From NCBI GenBank assembly GCA_038380795.1, contig CM076266.1, positions 11,368,001 to 11,432,000 on the forward strand: a DNA stretch of 64,000 nucleotides. The letters run 5' to 3'. Shown in pieces: positions 1-12,074 of this stretch. Below the pieces are notes generated by a model that ran no database searches, was not told where the DNA came from, and saw nothing but the letters and a program-made list of their open reading frames with translations. The translations under genes were made by a program, and so were the position numbers. Origin of the DNA: Pyrocephalus nanus (lineage: Eukaryota; Chordata; Aves; Passeriformes; Tyrannidae). Position 1 is the stretch's first letter, and each line of letters starts with the position of its first letter.

Positions 1-1314
1 AGCTGTAGGTACTTTCTGATTAGCATAGGGATGAACATTCTTCTGTTTATCGTTTTTCTTGCACCAATGTGACATCTCTGCTGATTACTCACATTATGCT
101 TAATTTGCAACTGATAATCAGTCCTAGTTTCTTAATAAACTTCTCATTAAGTGACTGGAGCTGTCACTTTACCTCCATGTTGCACTTCCTAAGTATAATC
201 TGTGACCATTATGCAAAAGAAAGGACTGCTGGACGTCACACATGTCATTTGCAATCATGTACAAAAGCTTCAAAAACAGCTTGTTAAGTAAATGCCCTTC
301 ATAAATCATTACTGTAAAACAGAAAGTTATAACTAATAACCATATTGCCACCATTTTTGAAGAGGAGGCATGCTCAGCCAGCATACATTTTAAAAGATCT
401 TTCCAAAATACTTTTAGGGAACTCTCTGAACTTCTTGTGCTTTGCTTATACCACAGCAAAACCAGCAGTTTGTTAGTACAGAGGCTCAAGCTTAGTCACC
501 TGGCAGATACTTGAAGATTCATTCTGAAACGGTTGCCTTGAGGAAAAAGGGATATAATCAAGTTTTGATGCCCAGTAACTTATCCTCCCCTAACTGGTCT
601 AAAGTAAATTTACAAATTAACATTATGAGCCCACAGTAAGAATGAAGTAATTTAATGTCGTCTGCAGAGAAATAAACTGCAGCTGTTTGTGTGAGTTCCC
701 GTTACAAAGGAATAAATATGTGCCTGTGGATAAGTGTCACACTTCGGGGGATGTGCAGTGGCAGTAGCAGTTAGGTTATACTTGCTGTCAATACTGCTTG
801 CATTGCCAATATAAAAAGCCCAGTCTTTGGAATATCATTTTCCTGAACAAAATCTTTTAGTTCCATCTTCTGAGAAGCTACAAGGACTCTGAAATCCTGT
901 CTCAGATTCTCCCAGCCATGAAGAAGAAAAAATTAAACTGTGAGAGTTGAAGTTTGAAGTTAAGATATGATATTTTAAAGGACTTTTTTTTCGTTTGTTT
1001 GTGTTCCTTAAGGATTTTTTTTTGTTTGTGTTCTTTTTCAGCAGAATGGGGTTCAGCTTGATGGGGACAGCATAAAGTAATATTAAATGCAAGGTAGGGC
1101 TTTCAAAGAGAATTAAAGATAAAATCAAGAAGAGAAGCTAGCCATAAATAATAAAATACCCCTTCCTCTTCTGGAAGGATCCCTGGCTGTGTGTTTCCTA
1201 TGCATAAATTCTATACTTTCTATACATTCCTAAACCCTCAGGAATACTTCTGAAATATGCATCCATGATGTTTACTCATTGTCTTGCTTTTAGCCAAGAC
1301 TTTTAAACTATTTT

Positions 1315-1317
<3 letters not shown>

Positions 1318-1357
<40 letters not shown>
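1318..1357. repeat. Poly-A tract, 40 A
   Basis: An uninterrupted run of 40 A. A retrocopy tail was considered, but there is no AATAAA within about 60 bases upstream, no recognisable parent sequence and no obvious flanking duplication. It is treated as a simple repeat. Confidence 0.95.
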
Positions 1358-1360
<3 letters not shown>

Positions 1361-1670
1361 GTTTATTGCACAAGGTCATATGGTGCTGTAGCAGCAAGTT
1401 GTTATGACTGGACAAATGGTATCTTTAAGACCTACTTATCCTTGAGCTTATGTGAATCTTCTTTTCTTAAATTATCTAGAGAAGCTCATTTCCAGTGTGC
1501 TCACACAAATTAAATGCTGCATCTCTGTATCTAACCTAAATTTGTTCTCCTTTTAATGTCTTGTCACTGCTTTCTCAGAGATAAAAATTCCCTGTCTCTG
1601 AAAAGTTTCTCTCTTTTTTTACTGTTTCCATATCTTCCTGAAAAAGGTAAAACTTAACAAATAAAAACAA

Positions 1671-1700
1671 AACAACAACAACAACAACAACAACAACAAG
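1671..1700. repeat. (CAA)n trinucleotide repeat
   Basis: About nine to ten CAA units followed by an A-rich tail. Read on the minus strand it gives the run of cysteines in a spurious 60-codon frame. It is an ordinary microsatellite. Confidence 0.95.
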
Positions 1701-3675
1701 AAAAAAACAAGACAGTATAGAAGTCAGGATTTGTAGATTTGTAGTAAACTAACTGGATGTTTTCCCACTTGGGGTTTATGACGACTTTAGGGAAATTGTC
1801 CCAACTAATGTCAGCAGGTAATACAGCTTTATACACTAGGGCACAATGTGTGAGGTGATGACATTCTATGTTTTTCAGGAACTATAAATAATTCAACACA
1901 GAAGTGCAATTCAACATCTCCTTTAGTTTCTCTCAGGTATTTTCAGGTGATGGGACACCAACATTCATCTTTAGTACAGCATCTTAAAAACAGAAGAGGA
2001 CTGTTAGGACTGTTCTCAGTAGTTATTCTTCCCATTTTACCATTATGCTGGTGTGCACTGGCCATTCCAGGTCTGCTTTATTCTACATTATTTTTTTTCC
2101 TGTGCTTTTATCAAATATCCTTTAAGATTGTATCACCATATGCACATGCAAAATGAAACCTGACCAAGAAGTGATTGCAAAATACTACAATACACTATTT
2201 CTCTTTCCTCTGTAAATTAAAATGTTTAACTAAGGAACAGAGCTCTTGTCTAGTTCCATATGTTCTTTGATTGTGGCTATAAAATAAACTAATTATTTCT
2301 GGAAACCAATAGTTTTTATCTAAGAAACAATTGGAAATATTCTACTGTCTATGAGTTTGTTGCAAAGATATTTTGACTGGATTAAATTTTTAGTTACACA
2401 CCACCATCAAGTTCCTGTCACATTTCAGTGTTATTGATTTGAAACAGAAGTTGAATTTTGACATTACTTATTCTGCACTACATATTGTGTAATTATTCAG
2501 ATGCTTCATTTTCATTTGTGCTTTCCTATTTGTTTTAAATGTTATTACTTGCTTCAATGCTTTTTCATTTTAGTGAATACACTGATAAATATTTCTATCA
2601 ATTGCAGATGTGATTTTTGCATAAGTAACTGAAATCCTACAACCATAGTTTAATACAATATTAGACATCAGAGGAACTTGTAGAAGCAATTAGAAAGTCT
2701 ATGCATGTATCTGTTTATTGAGTTATTAAAAAAATGCTCTTAAGGGATTGCTTGAGCTGAAAAAAGGACATTAAAGCTGTTAGTTGCACTGTCAGATTTT
2801 TAGATTTCCTCACTGTGGACAAAGTGCTGTCACAGGCACTCCTGTTTACATATAAAATTCAATAAGGATGAGTCCCAAGTGGGTGTTTCCTTTTTTTTCT
2901 CCCAAGGAAGGAATGAGCATATCTATGTGCAGCAGGACTGACTATGTGCAGCTCTCTCCTCCCTCAGCTACAGAGGAAGGGCTGTCCCTCAAGTAACCCT
3001 GACATATAAAACATCTCCAGCCTGGGAACATCTTTTGGATATCTTCATGCATTTTGTCCTTGTTTCCCCATTGAGATTGGGATTTTAAGTAGGGAATACA
3101 ACCTTGTTCCATGAGCAGCCTTTATAAAATCACTGGGAGTGTTTGAATGAGAAAGTAGCAGACTCAAACTTCCAGCTAAAGCTACACCTTCTTTTCCAAA
3201 TTCAGTCACAAAGATGAGTTGTCTGAATAATTGTAGGTGAATCTTATCATTAATAGTGTTGGATTTTTTCCCTCCTCCATTTCCAAATGAATAAAAAAAC
3301 ACATTGAAAAATTTTAAATTTCCACTGTATTCCTTACTTGTGCTTCTCTTTTTGGGCACTTGCACAAGCAGAGGGAAAAACAGTGGAGAAAAAAAAAATA
3401 CATCCTTGAAATTAAAAAAATAAATATTACTGAAGAATTAATTTGTTCGAGTGAAAATTTGTTTTCTATGACCAAAGTTGGAAAGCATTTTTTTAAATTT
3501 TCCCTTATGATATTCACTTAGGAACAGAAAATGCTTTCAAAATAGCTATAAGTGAAACTATGTGCAGACGGAACACATGGGCAGCTTTGTGTTCCATCAT
3601 ACACAGAATTTATACATATTAGAAACCCTCTCAGTGACTTGCAGTGAATTCAGAGGCAAGCGCACCTTTTTATGG

Positions 3676-3720
3676 TCACAGAATCAGGGATAGGAAGAAC
3701 CTTGTTACTCAGTTCTCCAC
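3676..3720 (-). mobile_element. CR1 LINE 3'-end remnant
   Basis: The string TCACAGAATCAGGGATAGG followed by AAGAACCTTG matches the reverse complement of a common avian CR1 3' end, in which TCAGGGATTGGAAGGGACCTT follows a TCACAGAATC-type terminal repeat. Only about 45 bases are recognisable; whether the homology runs on towards 3760 cannot be judged by eye. The orientation, with the element 3' end at the low coordinate, follows from the terminal repeat. Confidence 0.5.
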
Positions 3721-6700
3721 AGGTCAATATTGCTCATACTAAGAGAACTGTGTGACAGATGATGACCACAGAACTCACTGCTGGAAATCACACAGAACTG
3801 ACTGAGCCTCAACAGTGGCACAGCAAAATCTTTGTGTCAAGCTTAACATATATGATCCTCAGAAATACTGCAGAAGCACAAGCCTAATGCATGAGCTTCC
3901 CTTCCGGATCGGACCTTTTTAATATCATACTTTAGCATATTATATAGCCCAATTTTTATAACTAATTTTTATTAGTTATATAACACATATTAATCCAGAA
4001 AAAAAAGTATTACAGTCTAAATACTCATTATCCATGTAGAGGGATTATTTTTAACTCAATGGTTGGCATTAGAGTATAATCACTAATTTCCTCTGCTTTT
4101 GTTCCTCCCCAAAGGAAGTCTTCACAGCTAGCAAGGAAGAACTGTTTTCAGAACATCACTTGGTAATATTTTTCATTTCCTTTGCATATTTTAATGTAAT
4201 CAGCACAGCTTACATCTGTGTAGCAATCAAATTACAAAGTCAACATAATCCAATGAAATACTGAAGAGCTAAATAATCAAATTCATATTAATATTAATTG
4301 CTGTAGTTTCTGCACCTGGATTTAAAAACAAAAACAAGAGAACCACCACATAGAACTTTCTATATTTAATTGTAATGTTTTAAGTAAAAAAAGCACAAAC
4401 AAAAAAACACAAATCAGAAAAAAAACATGATGCCCCTCCCCGCAAGAACCAACCCCAAAACTTCAGATGATGTTGTTTCTCCTTCTGATAGGAACAGGAC
4501 TTTTTAATACACAGATTGAGATGTGTATTCCTCAGACATCCCAGTGTAACTATTCATAATTTTTCTTTTCCCTAGCAACTTTTATTAACTAATTTTCCAT
4601 CTTTAAGATGGAAATATTGTCCTAATTTCACACAGCCATGGATTTCTACTGAAAATTTGCAGTTCTAGGTATAGAACTAAATTAGGATTACTATGTCCAT
4701 TACCGAAGCAGGCCTGGATAAAATTAAGAGGGTTCTTATTTGCACTTGTTCACACAAACAACAGTGAATACAGAAAACTCAGTGAACAAAAGATAAATTA
4801 CAATTTCCAGTCCTCTTTCCCAGAGGTGCCTTTACCCTTCTATTAGAAAGCAGCTGCACATACAATTAATGTAACATTTGTCATAACTGGGAGGGTTGAG
4901 ATCTCCATACAGAGAGAAATGAGCTCATGAGGGTGGGGACAGAAAATAATGATGCAGATTTATTAGCTACAAATGGAGAAAATCACTAGTCTGTTGGCAA
5001 CGCATGCATTTCAGTTTTCTGCTCTCATTCATACATCCTCTTTGGTTACATCACATGCCTGAGGATGTCTGTGTGCTGTTTTACACACAATGCGAGCAAA
5101 GTTTCCCAGTGGGAGGTTTTCAGGAATAAGATGTGAATGGTTAGCTGAAGAAGTGGCACTTTTTGAAAGCAATAGTAAAAAGACAAAAATATTATTGTTT
5201 GGATTACAACCATCAGGCTGGCTCTGCAGGTTTTGCAGCCTAAGTACAAACTGGAGTCCTTCTCCCACTCCAACTTGCCTGTCCTTCACTCAATGTCTAA
5301 TTGTTTTGTAAATTCTACCAAAAGTTTACTACCTAAGGCAGATGGAATTTTAGTATTGTGTCATGATTTAAAAGTGACCCATGCTGATGAAGAATGTAGT
5401 TTTCACTATTAAATACATCCTTACAGAAAGGAGACAGCAAATGTAATTAAGGCATAATTGGATAGAAAATACAGCTCAGACAGACAGAATGTGAGATGTA
5501 GTAACAGGAATCTGCTTCTTTAGCAATAGCTTCCACCAGTCATTTAGGACTCCCTTGAACTAAAGGAAATGGCTTTAGGTATAATTACATCCTCTCTCAT
5601 TTAATTACCATTGGTATTGAGGCAAGATGGTAGCAAGTAATTGGGAAGTTATCAATTACTACATTAGCACACTTGTGAGCAGTGAGATCTCACAGATAAC
5701 TCTAAATTTGGAGAGTTTAGGTATCAAGAGTTAATCAGTCATAAAGAAGTATTAAACATTGCTGAAATATGTACTTTTAGCATCAGCAAGCTTCATAATA
5801 ATAACCTGAAAGTGTTAAAGTGCAAAATTAATTCATAGATTGAATTTCAAAATCAGCCAGAACTGTCAATGGTCAAGTGGTAAAACAGATGTGCTTTCCC
5901 TTGTCATTACAGGTTAAACTTCTCAATTACATTCAGAGCACACAAAGCAAGAAAAGTGCAAATGTTGAAGTGGTTCTTTTTCTCCAAAGAATGACTTTAA
6001 AAGTGAGGAGAAAGCTTCATGATCAAAGCAGAAGAATTTTAGTTTTCAATGCAAAGACTTGTCTCTTGACGTTGTCTCTTAAGTTTGAGTACAAGCATAT
6101 TCAGTATGAGAGAAAAATGAGAGCTTGTGCCTGTAAAAACTTGAAAGGAACAGTACCCAAATGTGCAGAGCAAATTCAAGAAGTTACTTTCAGTTGGCAG
6201 CACTGAGAGCCAGCTGGTGCAATGCTTCCTAGGACACAGGCCCTTTCTCTCTGTGATCGAGGACCTTCAAACTACCTCTCTCATTTCCATGATGAGGTTG
6301 TAAGTGAGCACAGAGTATGAGAGTTCCACATCTTTCCTGATGAGGTTGTCTAGTTCTGTAATAATTTTCATCTGGACAGAAAAAGGAAGTGTAAGGAATA
6401 GGAGTGCCAGGTCATGACCTCTGCAAACAAATTCTTAAATGCATCTTATAAGCATTTGTAATGTAACACAGGCTTTACGTAGTGACAGAAGAGCCTAGAA
6501 AAGAGCATAAAAATTTAAGTTCTTATCACAAGGTGGGTGTCAAATGTCCAGTTACTAACACACATGCATGAAAACATCTCTAAACAGTTGTAGAAGTTAT
6601 AAAGTAGAAGCAGGTAGAAACAGCTGCCTAGAAAGTGTATCAGCTTCAGGATTCAGTCTAGACTCTCAGCATCATGGCTGTGTACTTCAGAACCCAAGAT

Positions 6701-8134
6701 GTCCTTAAGATCTCAGCTTTCTGCAGACCACTGCATTGTTAGAAGCCTCACTCTTCCTGTATTTATAGTAAAAAACAGGAAGCCAGTAGCAAAATTACTC
6801 ACGAGTGTATCATAGTGCCTGCAGGACTGTGGAAAGTCATGGAGTTAGATATACAAAAATCAGTAAAGCCTCATGTAAAATTGTTTTACCAATAATTTAC
6901 TCTCATTATTTACTATTATTTTTGGAAATTATTATTACAAAAAATACTGTTTCCAAGAGGAATGAAGCCCTGGGGGTTTGGTAAAACCAGCACTAGCAAT
7001 AGCAGCAATTATCCAACCTATGGGAAACACATTTTATTCTGTAAATTCAGATGTGACATTCTAGCCCACTGACAAAAGCATACAAGGACAAGAGGTTGCA
7101 TTGCAATTTGCTGATCTGACCCTTGCTTTACTGAGTCAGCCTTCTCCCTTATCACTGTGGACTGTCTAGGGGTCAGCACTGCTGTCTGGGTCTGGTCAAG
7201 GCTGCTGGACGTGCTCTTTTCCTCTTAACTGGGTGCCACATGAGAGCATCCCTGGTCAGCAAGAGCACAGCCCTGCTGCCACCTCCATCTCAGCTCACCT
7301 TCCTTTGTAGAGTAGTCCAGTCTTGCTGCTCCCTGACAAAACAAAAAGAAAAGACATCAAACACCTGCTCTTGTTGCCTCTGGATGTGTAAATCAGTTTG
7401 TACAAATGTAATTGTGCCTGCATAAGCAGTTGATGCTTCCTCCTGGGCATACAAAACTCAAAAGAACCACATGTAAGAGCAGAATGGTTTACACTGTGAC
7501 ATCCTCCCTGGTTAGACTGCTGATCAAATTAATTTTTAAAAAGCATTTCTGACTGGCTTGAAGTATAAGGACAATAATTCCTGTCCTCTACATAATGCGT
7601 TTTATTTTTCAAGCTATTTAATAACTGTAACAACTGAAAGTACTCCTCCAGGTACCCTTGTAAAGGAAAAATTAATAATCCTTTTTCCTTCTATTTTGTC
7701 TGACACCTGATGCTCTTGAAGTATTTTATGTATTTAATGGATAAAGATTCCTGCAGTTTCTGTGTGTGAAGCCTTACAAGGTCAAGTGAGTTTTAGAGCA
7801 CTAACAATTTTAAAAAACAAAACAGCAGTGGCAAAGGGAAATAAGGGGCATCTTAATGAAACTCTTGAGAAATATCAAAGTTTGCAACTTTTAGGACTTG
7901 AATCTTGTACCCTTTTTTCAAGAGGACAAGATGAAGCACAGAAAGATAAAACAAATAGCTGATATTTGAAATCAGGCTTCCCATTGTCCCATATGGCCTT
8001 GCCTTTAAAGCACTTATGTCTCCTCTAGGGGAGGGGACAGTCCCTGTGATCTCTTGGAGTGTGAAGTTGAAAGTTCCAATGCCATAGCATATTATAATGA
8101 AAAATTCCCCCATTCTCCCTCTTTCTGGTTATGA
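3721..8134. other. Unique non-coding DNA, no gene seen
   Basis: AT-rich, with no interspersed repeat I can name. Points seen: a perfect 10-bp inverted repeat at 3957-3980; two copies of GATGAGGTTGT near 6291 and 6339, the first running into a GTAAGTGAG donor-like string; and a slightly more GC-rich patch around 7130-7330. The 109-codon frame at 5877-6206 has no recognisable domain and is probably chance. Confidence 0.65.
3957..3980. repeat. Perfect 10-bp inverted repeat, TTTT loop
   Basis: TATAACTAAT, four T, then ATTAGTTATA. This is a perfect palindromic arm pair with a 4-base loop in an AT-rich setting, able to form a hairpin or cruciform. It is too short for a miRNA precursor, and no function can be assigned. 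Confidence 0.85.
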
Positions 8135-8205
8135 TTTTACCACCAACATGATATTGGGCAAGTTTCTTTAGTTCCTGCAATTTTTCCCAACATTACAAAT
8201 AATGC
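8135..8205 (+). mobile_element. Possible ancient MIR-type SINE fragment
   Basis: The stretch around GATATTGGGCAAGTTTCTTT and then AGTTCCTG resembles the MIR core, where TGACCTTGGGCAAGTTACTT is followed by AACCTCTCTG and a C/T-rich part. The upstream ACCACCAACATG fits the same alignment loosely. Divergence is high, as expected for MIR in sauropsids. L2-like or chance similarity is possible. Confidence 0.4.
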
Positions 8206-9045
8206 ACTTAATCTACAGGTCCCGCTCATGTTGCAGCACCTTTGATCAATAACAGTGTAAGAAATTTATAAGTTAAATATGTTGCATTGCATACGCTTCC
8301 AGATTCAAAATGTCAAAATATAACTGGTAAACAATTTGCAAGGACTTAGAAGCAAACACACAGTGAATCTCTGAAGCTGGAGACACAGCCGGCAATGTGA
8401 AACCTGGAAGATTGCCAGAAGTCCACCCTTCTCTTGTAAAACAATAAAAGACTTGTCTTGGTAGGAGAAATTATAATAAACCAAACCCCGAACTACTGTC
8501 TCTTCTAGGAGATGCTGTGTACCATGGAGATGTTTCAGAGCCCTGCTGACTGCATGGCAATCCCACAGAATATTTCGCTTGTGCAATCCAATTCTAAACA
8601 CTTACAATAAAAGAAGGCTATAAAACCCTTTCTGATGCAGTTAATTTTTTAGAATATTTTCCAGGCTTGATGCATTGCTGAGATGGGACAACATGCCTCA
8701 TTACACTGTGACACTGTGTCAGCAGCACAGATTGCCACTGGCCTCTTCCCTCACTGCCCTTGTACAGGATTGTAGCTCAGTGGCACACTTTTCCTTCTCT
8801 GAATTCAAGAAGAAAAGGAAAGCAAGATAGGAGAGGAGCAGTGCAAGATATCCAGTGCACAGATAGAAGGAAAGGAATCAGTCCCACACTTCACTTGGAT
8901 CCAGCTAAATTCATATGCCTGATGTCAGACTACCTCTCAGGTCCACCATAATTTGCAAATGAGGAAGTACATAGACAAACTCTAGATCTCAAACTTTGGC
9001 TCAAAGCTTTGGTTTTTTGCAATATGTTTGCCTAACCCTACTTAC
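8206..9045. other. Unique non-coding DNA, no gene seen
   Basis: No recognised repeat or RNA gene. The frames at 8305-8601 (minus) and 8760-8951 (plus) show no domain. The right edge abuts a minus-strand donor-like site described in the next entry. Confidence 0.6.
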
Positions 9046-9136
9046 CTGGGAGCCTGCAGAGCAGAAATCATTTCACAGGGGCTGGGAGGCAGCTGGAGGT
9101 TTATCTCGAACTGCTGCATCTTATTTTGAGAGTGGA
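9046..9136 (-). other. Exon-like segment with strong splice-site matches
   Basis: On the minus strand a C/T-rich acceptor ending CTCTGCTGCCAG (AG at plus 9138-9137) precedes 91 bases that end in CTCCCAG, followed at once by GTAAGTAGG, a near-consensus donor (GT at plus 9045-9044). Only one of three frames is open across the segment, for about 29 codons. The segment is visibly richer in G+C than its surroundings. No protein family is recognised and no partner exon was identified on this strand. It may be a pseudo-exon, a lncRNA exon or chance. Confidence 0.2.
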
Positions 9137-9674
9137 CTGGCAGCAGAGGGGACGCCAAGGGTCACACCAGGAAGATATGAGTGATGCTGAGAAGACTCGT
9201 GGCAGCCTGGACCTCCCTCCTGCTTATGCCCGATTTGGCTTTTTTGGGAGATCACCCACCACACACTTATTAAAGAAGAGACTCATTAAAAGCATGTGAA
9301 TAATCAGTGTAACTGCATTTTAAACAAGGCACAAGAAAAAATGAAATTTTAATTACTCTAGTAAGAGCCATCAGTCGATAGTGCTACCAGAAGTCCTTGT
9401 TCTTTGACAATTCAGTTAGCAAAGCTTGAACCAGGGCCACTTTTAATGATTTAAGGTTTCCTATCTTAAATAGTGGCACTGATCAGACACCTGAAGCACA
9501 GAAGGTGCTCAAGCATCCTGCTGAGTAGGGCTTTGAGTCACCAGTTCATCTGGTTAAGTAACTGGGATGTGATTCATCCACAGCAATCTGAGAGCACTTT
9601 GATGGCCTAAAGTCTGGGAAATGCAGTTCTCTGATGTCCAGCCTCACAACTGGCCGTGCTTGCCTGCTGTGTAC

Positions 9675-9700
9675 AAAAAAAAAAAAAAAAAAAAAAAAAA
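9675..9700. repeat. Poly-A tract, 26 A
   Basis: Uninterrupted A run after GTGTAC. There is no polyadenylation signal upstream and no recognisable retrocopy. It is a simple repeat. Confidence 0.95.
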
Positions 9701-9897
9701 GTCTCCAGTACTAGAGGAGGCCTCCTGGAGTACCTAACAGAGAAAGTGAGAAGGTGCATGCAGTTTGTAAGACATTCAGTGATCAGAGACCATGTATAGA
9801 TAATATGGGCACACACGTATGCTTTGGCAGTTCTGAGTGCCCTTCCACCCGAAGAGCAGTCTCAAGAAATTCAACTGTCTTCTTTACATTTGGTTCC

Positions 9898-9912
9898 TTT
9901 TTTTTTTTTTTT
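9898..9912. repeat. Poly-T tract, 15 T
   Basis: A run of T within a T-rich context. It lies about 200 bp from the poly-A run at 9675 in opposite sense; no paired repeat arms were found between them. Confidence 0.9.
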
Positions 9913-12040
9913 CTGAGTGCTAAATCCCTTATTCTACAATGAAAGTATATTCTTTTCTGATTTTACCCTCTGCCAAATATCTGTTTCTTCCACTGCCAAA
10001 ATTTTCAATCTTTTTGTAAGCCTCAATGGGCTATTCCTTCTTTCTCCCTGCCCAAACCAAACATTAACACCTATGTCTTTGTTCTTTACTTAAGAGATTT
10101 TACATTTCCACAGCCAAAATTCAACATATATTTACTGTTGCTATTAGCAGGCCTGATACATCTGAGCATAAAGCTGAAAATACGTACCTACAGACTGAAA
10201 AATCTCCAGCAATTTCATTCTGGTATCATTAATTGTTGAATATTATAAATTAATTTATTTTATTCTATGAGATTCCTTGTCATATAAAGGAAATGCTCAG
10301 TGACTTAGGATAGACTTAGAAATCTGTTCCTAATGATGTTCAAAATATTGCAAATGCATGAATTAAGAAATAGCTTTATACTCTAGAGAAAGCATTTGAT
10401 TTTATTAGCCTGGGGCATTAGAAGACATAAAAGATGTAGTGAAGTTAATCTGCCGCCTTCTTTTTTTTGTCATGAGGAACTGAAATGTAACATATATACT
10501 TCTAGCATACATTTCTCTCTTCCTGTCAAGCCTTTAAAGAAATACCTGACCTAAATGTCAAAAACTTTGCTATAATTTGTAACTGAAAGACCAAATAAGA
10601 AACATATTTCTAAGACTGGATGTCTTAATTTTTCAAGAAGGAAAAAGACAAAGCCAAAATCTGTTGAAATCAGTTGCAAGAAAATTCAAATAAGAAAGTG
10701 GAAGTGAGAGAATCTAATGAGATTCATTGATACAGAGGTAGTGCTGCACTGGAGAGCAGTGCCTGAACTGTTCTGAGAAGAGTTTAGAGCATGAGGTGGC
10801 TACCTGCTGCTAACCCGTGTGTAACTACTGAAGATAAGTTTTGTACATGTATGTGTATTCATGCTGAATTCTGGATCCAGAGTGCATCTTGACTGAAGAC
10901 ACTCTTGAGATTGAAGACAGAAGAATGCAAATTTTGAGTGTAAATAATGCTCCAGAGGACTGTGCTCTTGGCTCTAAAAACCCTAACGTGTTTTACTCAC
11001 AAACACAGTAATAAAGGGTGATTGCAGGTTCAATGGCCCTGTTATTACATGCCTTGTTAAGCAGGTTTTCCTATAGTTGGGATCTACTCACCGTTATATT
11101 TTTCCACTTTTTCAGGTGCATTTTTATGGATCTGTTTAACTCATTTCCGTTTTGCAAGATGAAATATTTATTGCCCAGGTGCTTTGCTGCTAGAGGTGGA
11201 GTCCATCCCTTGCTGCAACACTTACACCAGGGCTATTTTCAATTCCTCCTTCCTTCTCCTCTCTATGACATTGTGCTTTTTATAGTGTCCAGATATTGCT
11301 ACATCTTTAGAGGTCATTTTTTAATTTAAGTATATAATGTGTCCATTCTGATTTGGTAATCTTCTGTGGCAGCAAGACCTGCATTCAGTTAGATTGTTGG
11401 CACATTTACAAGTTTTTCATGACTTCAGGGTATTCCCTGGGAGTCACAGATTCATGAAGTTGTTCTAATAAACCTTTCACACAAACAGAGAAAAAAGGAA
11501 GGTTAGCTAATTATTTTACCCCAGTAATTTGTGACAGCTAATAACAGGTAAGGTAAACAGGTCTGATGACTGAACTTGTCTTGAAAGTCAGAAAATGCAC
11601 TTTACCTAGAACATTATTTCCTTTGGTATATCATGTAGACATTTTTTTCCTTAAAAATAACAAAATATAGATGAATCATCATAATCAGCAAACTACTTAA
11701 AAACATTCTTTGCTATCAGTACAAATACATATACAGGTATGCAATACATATCATTATTATAAAAATATATGATTATATATTCAATTTTTTATTAATACAT
11801 GAAAAGATTTATATGAACAAGTGATCCTCTGTCTGTAGAGTCAATATTTATCAGATTTCTGAAGTGCGTCCAAAACTAAAATACACACTGAGATCATATT
11901 GCTTTAACTGCTATGTTTGTCATTGAAAGGTTATGTTCTATAAGGCAATTGAGTGAGTTATGCAGGATTGATCATTATCCACTCTGCACTGTTAAATTCA
12001 AGTAGCATCCATGAACCTTTCATTATAACTTAACCCTCAC

Positions 12041-12074
12041 TAAAAAACAAAAACAAAAACCACAAAACAAAAAA
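12041..12074. repeat. (CAAAA)n-like low-complexity tract
   Basis: Imperfect repeats of C followed by three to six A. An ordinary A-rich low-complexity sequence. Confidence 0.85.

Larger units (their letters stand above)
1..3675. other. Unique non-coding DNA, no gene seen
   Basis: AT-rich sequence with stops in all frames. The open frames (about 60-106 codons) show no recognisable domain and no consistent splice signals. It contains a 40-A run at 1318-1357 and a CAA array at 1671-1700, listed separately. I see no transposon ends and no RNA gene. It could be intron or intergenic DNA; the sequence does not distinguish these. Confidence 0.7.

Noticed and set aside
1261..1357. Processed pseudogene tail at the 40-A run
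   Set aside because: No AATAAA upstream, no recognisable coding or UTR sequence and no target-site duplication seen.
5877..6206. 109-codon plus-strand open frame
   Set aside because: No domain or convincing splice context; length expected by chance in AT-rich DNA of this size.
6240..6350. MIR-like string GATGAGGTTGTAAGTGAGCA
   Set aside because: Only a short block resembles MIR and the flanks do not continue the alignment.
9675..9912. Inverted-repeat transposon between the poly-A and poly-T runs
   Set aside because: The sequence next to the two homopolymers is not complementary, so there are no true inverted arms.
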